From Sphingobium sp. (GTDB taxonomy: Bacteria > Pseudomonadota > Alphaproteobacteria > Sphingomonadales > Sphingomonadaceae): DNA of 8,956 bases. Shown one piece after another: positions 6,018 through 8,956 of this stretch. Below the pieces are notes generated by a model. That model was not told the origin of the DNA. It did no database searches and worked only from the letters and a program-made list of their open reading frames with translations. The stretch's first letter is position 1; each line of letters starts with the position of its first letter. The DNA is taken from the NCBI GenBank assembly GCA_030148625.1, contig JASBTC010000377.1, positions 1-8,956 of the forward strand, read 5' to 3'. Both the position numbers and the translations under genes were made by a program.

Positions 6018-7568
6018 CTATTTTCTAAGCAGGAATTTCTGCACCTTGCCCGATGCGTTCATCGGCAACGCATCCATGATCTCCACCTGTCGCGGCACCT
6101 TGTAGTTCGCCATATTCTCGCGGCACCAGGCGATGATCTCTTCGGGTGTCGCACCGACGCCGGGGCGCAGCACGACATAGGCCTTGGGCACTTCGCCGAG
6201 CCGTTCGTCGGGGATGCCGATCACCGCCGAATGCATCACCGCCGGATTGGCGGCGAGCAGGCCTTCGATCTCGGCGGGATAGGCGTTGAAACCGCCGACG
6301 ATGAAGATATCCTTGGCGCGATCGGTGATCTTCACATTGCCCGCGGCATCCAGAACCGCGACATCGCCGGTCCGCAGCCAGCCTTCGCCGTCGATCGCAG
6401 CCGCGGTCGCTTCGGGATTGTTGAAATAGCCCTGCATCACATTGGGCCCGCGTACGAGCAGTTCGCCCGCCTGTCCCACCGGCAGCTTCTCGCCGGCGCC
6501 GTCGACGATGCGCAGTTCGACGCCGTCGAGCGGACGCCCGGCCGTGTTGGCAATCGTTTCGACCCCGTCTTCCTTGCGGCACATGGTGACGACGCCGCAG
6601 GTTTCGGTAAGGCCATAGGCAGTCAGCACGATATCGATGCCGAGATCGGTCCGCATCTCCTCGATCAGCGAGACCGGTACGGACGCCGCACCGGTGATCG
6701 ACAGCCTGAGCGAGGAGAGATCATGGCTACGATAATCCGCGGCCAGCATGCTCTGGTAAAGCGTCGGCGGCCCGGGGAGCACGGTCACCTTCTCTTGTTC
6801 GATCCGCTGCAGCGCCGCCTTCGCATCGAACACCGCATGCGGCAGTACCGTGCAGCCCGTCAGGAACGCGGCGAGCCAGCCCGCCTTGTAGCCGAAGCTG
6901 TGGAAGAAGGGATTGATGATCAGGAACCGGTCGGCAGCGCGCAGGCCATAGGTTTCCGAATAGCGGAGATAGACCCAGATATTCTGGCCATGCGTCGTGA
7001 CCGCCCCCTTGGGCTGCCCGGTCGTGCCCGAGGTGAACAGGATGTCGCAGACCTGATCCTCGTCGAGCGCCGCAAGCCGCGCATCGACCTCCGACGCCGC
7101 GACCGACGCGCCCTCGGCCAGAAAGTCGGCCCAATTCGTTCCGCCCCTGTCACCCGCGAGCAAGATCGTCCGTTCCAGATCGGGCAGATCCTCGCCCGCA
7201 AGCATCTCGGGATAATCGGCGCCCAGAAACGCCGAAACGGTCAGCAACAGTTTCGCGCCGCTGGTGCGCAGGATATAGCCTGCCTCGCGCCCCTTCAGCC
7301 GGGTGTTGAGCGGCACGATCGCGGCGCCGGCGGATTGCACGCCAAGCGCGGCGATGATCCATTCGACCGAATTGGGCGCCCAGATCGCCACTCGGTCGCC
7401 CGCGACGATACCGCTCGCGCAAAAGGCGGCGGCGGCGCGGCGGACGGATGCCTCCAGGTCGCGATAGAGCAGCGTGCTGCCATCTTCGCCACGGATCGCC
7501 TCGATATCGGCGAAGCGCGCCGCGGACGCGAAAACCATATGCGGAATTGTCCGTTTGCTCTCTGGCAC
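6018..7568 (-). CDS. Acyl-CoA ligase (AMP-forming), FadD3-like
   Basis: A 516-residue soluble ANL-superfamily enzyme that activates a carboxylic acid with ATP to an acyl-adenylate and then an acyl-CoA. Motifs: P-loop TSGTTGQPKG (179-188), NPFFHSFGYKAG (219-230), TVLPGPPTLYQS (262-273), YGLTE (318-322), TGD (400-402), hinge region ITDRAKD with GGFNAYP (414-431), and the catalytic lysine in NASGKV (K508). From memory, the FFH-FGYKAG, VLPGPPT-YQS and DIVLTAYGLTE blocks closely match FadD3, the actinobacterial CoA ligase for the steroid-derived methylhydrindanedione propionate (HIP). A steroid-like or other cyclic/aryl propionate is thus a reasonable guess, but no other steroid gene is visible. 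The start is GTG 7568, supported by a strong ribosome binding site and full-length homology; ATG at residue 11 is less likely. It is transcribed away from the LuxR gene and converges on the receptor. Confidence 0.93.
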   Translation of the reverse strand: MPESKRTIPHMVFASAARFADIEAIRGEDGSTLLYRDLEASVRRAAAAFCASGIVAGDRVAIWAPNSVEWIIAALGVQSAGAAIVPLNTRLKGREAGYILRTSGAKLLLTVSAFLGADYPEMLAGEDLPDLERTILLAGDRGGTNWADFLAEGASVAASEVDARLAALDEDQVCDILFTSGTTGQPKGAVTTHGQNIWVYLRYSETYGLRAADRFLIINPFFHSFGYKAGWLAAFLTGCTVLPHAVFDAKAALQRIEQEKVTVLPGPPTLYQSMLAADYRSHDLSSLRLSITGAASVPVSLIEEMRTDLGIDIVLTAYGLTETCGVVTMCRKEDGVETIANTAGRPLDGVELRIVDGAGEKLPVGQAGELLVRGPNVMQGYFNNPEATAAAIDGEGWLRTGDVAVLDAAGNVKITDRAKDIFIVGGFNAYPAEIEGLLAANPAVMHSAVIGIPDERLGEVPKAYVVLRPGVGATPEEIIAWCRENMANYKVPRQVEIMDALPMNASGKVQKFLLRK

Positions 7569-7574
7569 TCAGTC

Positions 7575-7581
7575 TCTCCTC
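7575..7581 (-). promoter_or_regulatory. Ribosome binding site fixing the GTG start of the acyl-CoA ligase
   Basis: Read on the minus strand, GAGGAGA lies six bases before GTG 7568. This near-consensus Shine-Dalgarno sequence decides in favour of the GTG over the in-frame ATG ten codons later. Confidence 0.75.
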
Positions 7582-7654
7582 GACCGGGCCCTCACCCGAC
7601 AGGTCCGGCCTTCCGTCACTATTCTCGCCTGATCGACACCCGGGCGCTTCACAA

Positions 7655-7667
7655 CCCCTATTCGGGG
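7655..7667. promoter_or_regulatory. Candidate operator CCCCTATTCGGGG in the divergent promoter region
   Basis: A quasi-palindrome with four paired C/G bases each side and an AT-richer centre sits in the 156-base gap between the minus-strand ligase and the plus-strand LuxR-type gene. It lies about 87 bases from the ligase start and 57 from the regulator start, suitable for control of one or both. An operator bound by the neighbouring LuxR-type protein is inference. No clear -35/-10 boxes were recognised, and the rest of the gap holds only the two start regions. Confidence 0.4.
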
Positions 7668-7724
7668 ATGGCAAGGCGGCGTACGGCGGGACTGTAGAGG
7701 ATCGGGGCTGCGGACAGGCGGGGC

Positions 7725-8867
7725 ATGCGGATCGACACACCATTGGAAGCGGTCGATGAGCTGGTGACGCTCATCTACAAGGGCCCCATCGAGCCGATAC
7801 CATGGCAGGGTTTTCTGACCGCCCTTTGCCAGCGCATGGGATGCAGCAATGCCGGCCTGGTCCTGCGGCTGAGCCGGCAAGGCACGCCGCCGCTGATCAT
7901 ATGGGGGCGCCCGCCGGCGATCGATGACGACCAGGCCCGCCGCATCAACGAGACGCATGCCGATCTCGGCCATCTCGATCCGCTGCGCAACGCGCTGACC
8001 CGGCCCGGCGACATATTGACGTTGAGCGAGGTAACCTCGCCCGAGGCGCTTTCGCAGAACCGCTTCTATCAGGAGATCATGCGGCCTTACGGCATCGCGC
8101 ATGAGCTCGGCATGTATGTTTGCGAACCGGGCGGCTGGGAAGCCAATGTCGGGCTGACGAGCGGCCCCGACGATGGGGACTTTACCCAGGCGCACAAGAA
8201 TATGCTGATCGTGCTGCGTCCGCATCTCGAACAGGCGCTTGCGCTTTTCTCGCGCATCCGCCGCGACGAAACCGAACTCCAGGCGATGATCGATACGCTC
8301 GACCGGCTGACCATCTGCACCTTCATTCTCGACGGCACCGGACAGGTGATCCGCACCAATGTGGCGGCGCGCAAGTTGCTGGGGGCAAGCGACGACATCC
8401 GCACGGCGGATGACCGGCTGGCCCTGTCGCACAAGGCCGGCAACACCGCGCTTCAGCAATTGGTGACCCGCGCCATTGCCGCGCGCAGGCGCGGCGAGCG
8501 CTTTACCGAGGCGCTGCGCGTCGACTCGGATATCGAACGGCCGCTCGGCATGCTCGTCCGCACGATCGAGACGCCGACGCGCCATGTCAGCGATGCCGAA
8601 CCCGCGGCCGTCATCTATGTCTCGGGGCTCGAAACGGGCCAGCCGCTGGAACGGCTGGTCAGCCAGATCTTCGATCTCACGCCGTCGGAGGCGCATCTGG
8701 CGGCGCTGCTCGCGGCGGGGCTGAGCCTTGCCGAGGCCGCGCGAAAACTCGATCTCACGGAGAATACGGTCCGCAGCTATTGCAAGACCATTCTCAGCAA
8801 GACCGGCGTCAGCCGCCAGGCCGATCTCGTCCGCCTGATCCTGAGAAGCGTCGCCGTTCTCGGCTGA
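7725..8867 (+). CDS. LuxR-type transcriptional regulator with N-terminal sensor region
   Basis: A 380-residue cytoplasmic DNA-binding protein. The C-terminus (318-375) is a LuxR/GerE helix-turn-helix: LTPSEAHLAALLAAG, then LSLAEAARKLDL, recognition helix from TENTVRSYCKTIL, and SKTGVSRQADLVRLIL. There is no CheY-like receiver domain with phosphorylatable aspartate, and the N-terminus does not look like an acyl-homoserine-lactone binding domain. Residues 1-180 form a mixed alpha/beta region (LDPLRNAL, FYQEIMRPYGIAHELGM) similar in style to orphan LuxR regulators common in sphingomonads. Residues about 191-301 look PAS-like (FILDGTGQVIRTNVAARKLL, ending AAVIYVSGLE). It probably senses a small ligand. 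Divergence from the acyl-CoA ligase suggests that gene as a target. ATG 7725 is preceded by only a moderate CAGGCGGGG; other starts are not clearly better. The ligand is unknown. Confidence 0.88.
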   Translation: MRIDTPLEAVDELVTLIYKGPIEPIPWQGFLTALCQRMGCSNAGLVLRLSRQGTPPLIIWGRPPAIDDDQARRINETHADLGHLDPLRNALTRPGDILTLSEVTSPEALSQNRFYQEIMRPYGIAHELGMYVCEPGGWEANVGLTSGPDDGDFTQAHKNMLIVLRPHLEQALALFSRIRRDETELQAMIDTLDRLTICTFILDGTGQVIRTNVAARKLLGASDDIRTADDRLALSHKAGNTALQQLVTRAIAARRRGERFTEALRVDSDIERPLGMLVRTIETPTRHVSDAEPAAVIYVSGLETGQPLERLVSQIFDLTPSEAHLAALLAAGLSLAEAARKLDLTENTVRSYCKTILSKTGVSRQADLVRLILRSVAVLG

Positions 8868-8871
8868 GCCT

Positions 8872-8921
8872 AGACCATGATCACGTAAGATTGAATCAAT
8901 CTGGAGTGTGAATCATGGTCT
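8872..8921. repeat. Nested palindromic intergenic element after the LuxR-type gene
   Basis: Outer arms AGACCATGAT (8872-8881) and ATCATGGTCT (8912-8921) pair perfectly. CAC (8882-8884) pairs with GTG (8908-8910) past a one-base bulge, and an inner hairpin AGATTG (8888-8893) / CAATCT (8897-8902) has loop AAT. The heptamer TGAATCA occurs at 8892-8898 and 8909-8915, and inverted as TGATTCA at 8941-8947. It is AT-richer than the genes around it. This resembles a dispersed, MITE- or REP-like intergenic repeat and may continue past the window edge; it could also end the LuxR transcript. Confidence 0.65.
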
Positions 8922-8956
8922 CAACCATTTGAATAGAGCCTGATTCACGCCATCGG

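Noticed and set aside
6231..7697. A 488-codon plus-strand open frame opposite the acyl-CoA ligase
   Set aside because: The minus strand carries every ANL motif at normal spacing; the plus-strand frame is an arginine/aspartate-rich antisense shadow.
7668..7697. Nine-codon mini-ORF (MARRRTAGL) upstream of the LuxR-type gene as a possible regulatory leader peptide
   Set aside because: No ribosome binding site or attenuator-like pairing was seen, and a short frame like this arises easily by chance.
7569..8696. A 375-codon minus-strand open frame opposite the LuxR-type gene, ending next to the ligase start
   Set aside because: The plus strand has a clear LuxR helix-turn-helix. The antisense frame lacks motifs and would cover the divergent promoter region.

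Overview
The window looks like chromosome from a high-GC alphaproteobacterium, most likely a sphingomonad (Sphingomonas, Sphingopyxis or Novosphingobium group). That is inferred from strong G/C third-position bias, from the mix of a TonB-dependent receptor with a FadD3-like ligase and a LuxR-type regulator, and from REP-like hairpins with an ATTCCCGC core. No rRNA, tRNA, CRISPR array, transposase or phage gene is visible.

Bases 1-3395 are a tightly packed plus-strand operon in which each gene overlaps the next by ATGA. It holds the 3' end of a DppB-type permease, a complete DppC-type permease, a DppD-DppF ATPase fused into one 529-residue protein, and a 267-residue exported protein of unknown function. 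That last protein is built from two similar halves. The solute-binding protein and the rest of the first permease probably lie upstream, outside the window. After a 178-base gap containing a 10-bp inverted repeat comes a 736-residue TonB-dependent outer-membrane receptor (3574-5784). Together these genes suggest a two-membrane uptake route: receptor, periplasmic handling, then an ATP-driven peptide/opine/nickel-class importer. A peptide-like substrate or metallophore is plausible, but the sequence does not identify it.

Bases 5785-6017 separate two convergent genes. They hold a strong hairpin terminator and two REP-like hairpins facing each other around an (AAG)8 microsatellite. Bases 6018-7568 (minus strand) encode an acyl-CoA ligase resembling FadD3, the enzyme that activates a steroid C/D-ring propionate. 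It starts at GTG with a strong ribosome binding site. A 156-base divergent promoter region with a CCCCTATTCGGGG quasi-palindrome separates it from a LuxR-type regulator (7725-8867), which may control the ligase. The window ends in a nested palindromic repeat (from 8872) that looks like a dispersed intergenic element.

The most novel-looking items are the internally duplicated exported protein and its genetic link to the peptide-type ABC importer and the TonB receptor.
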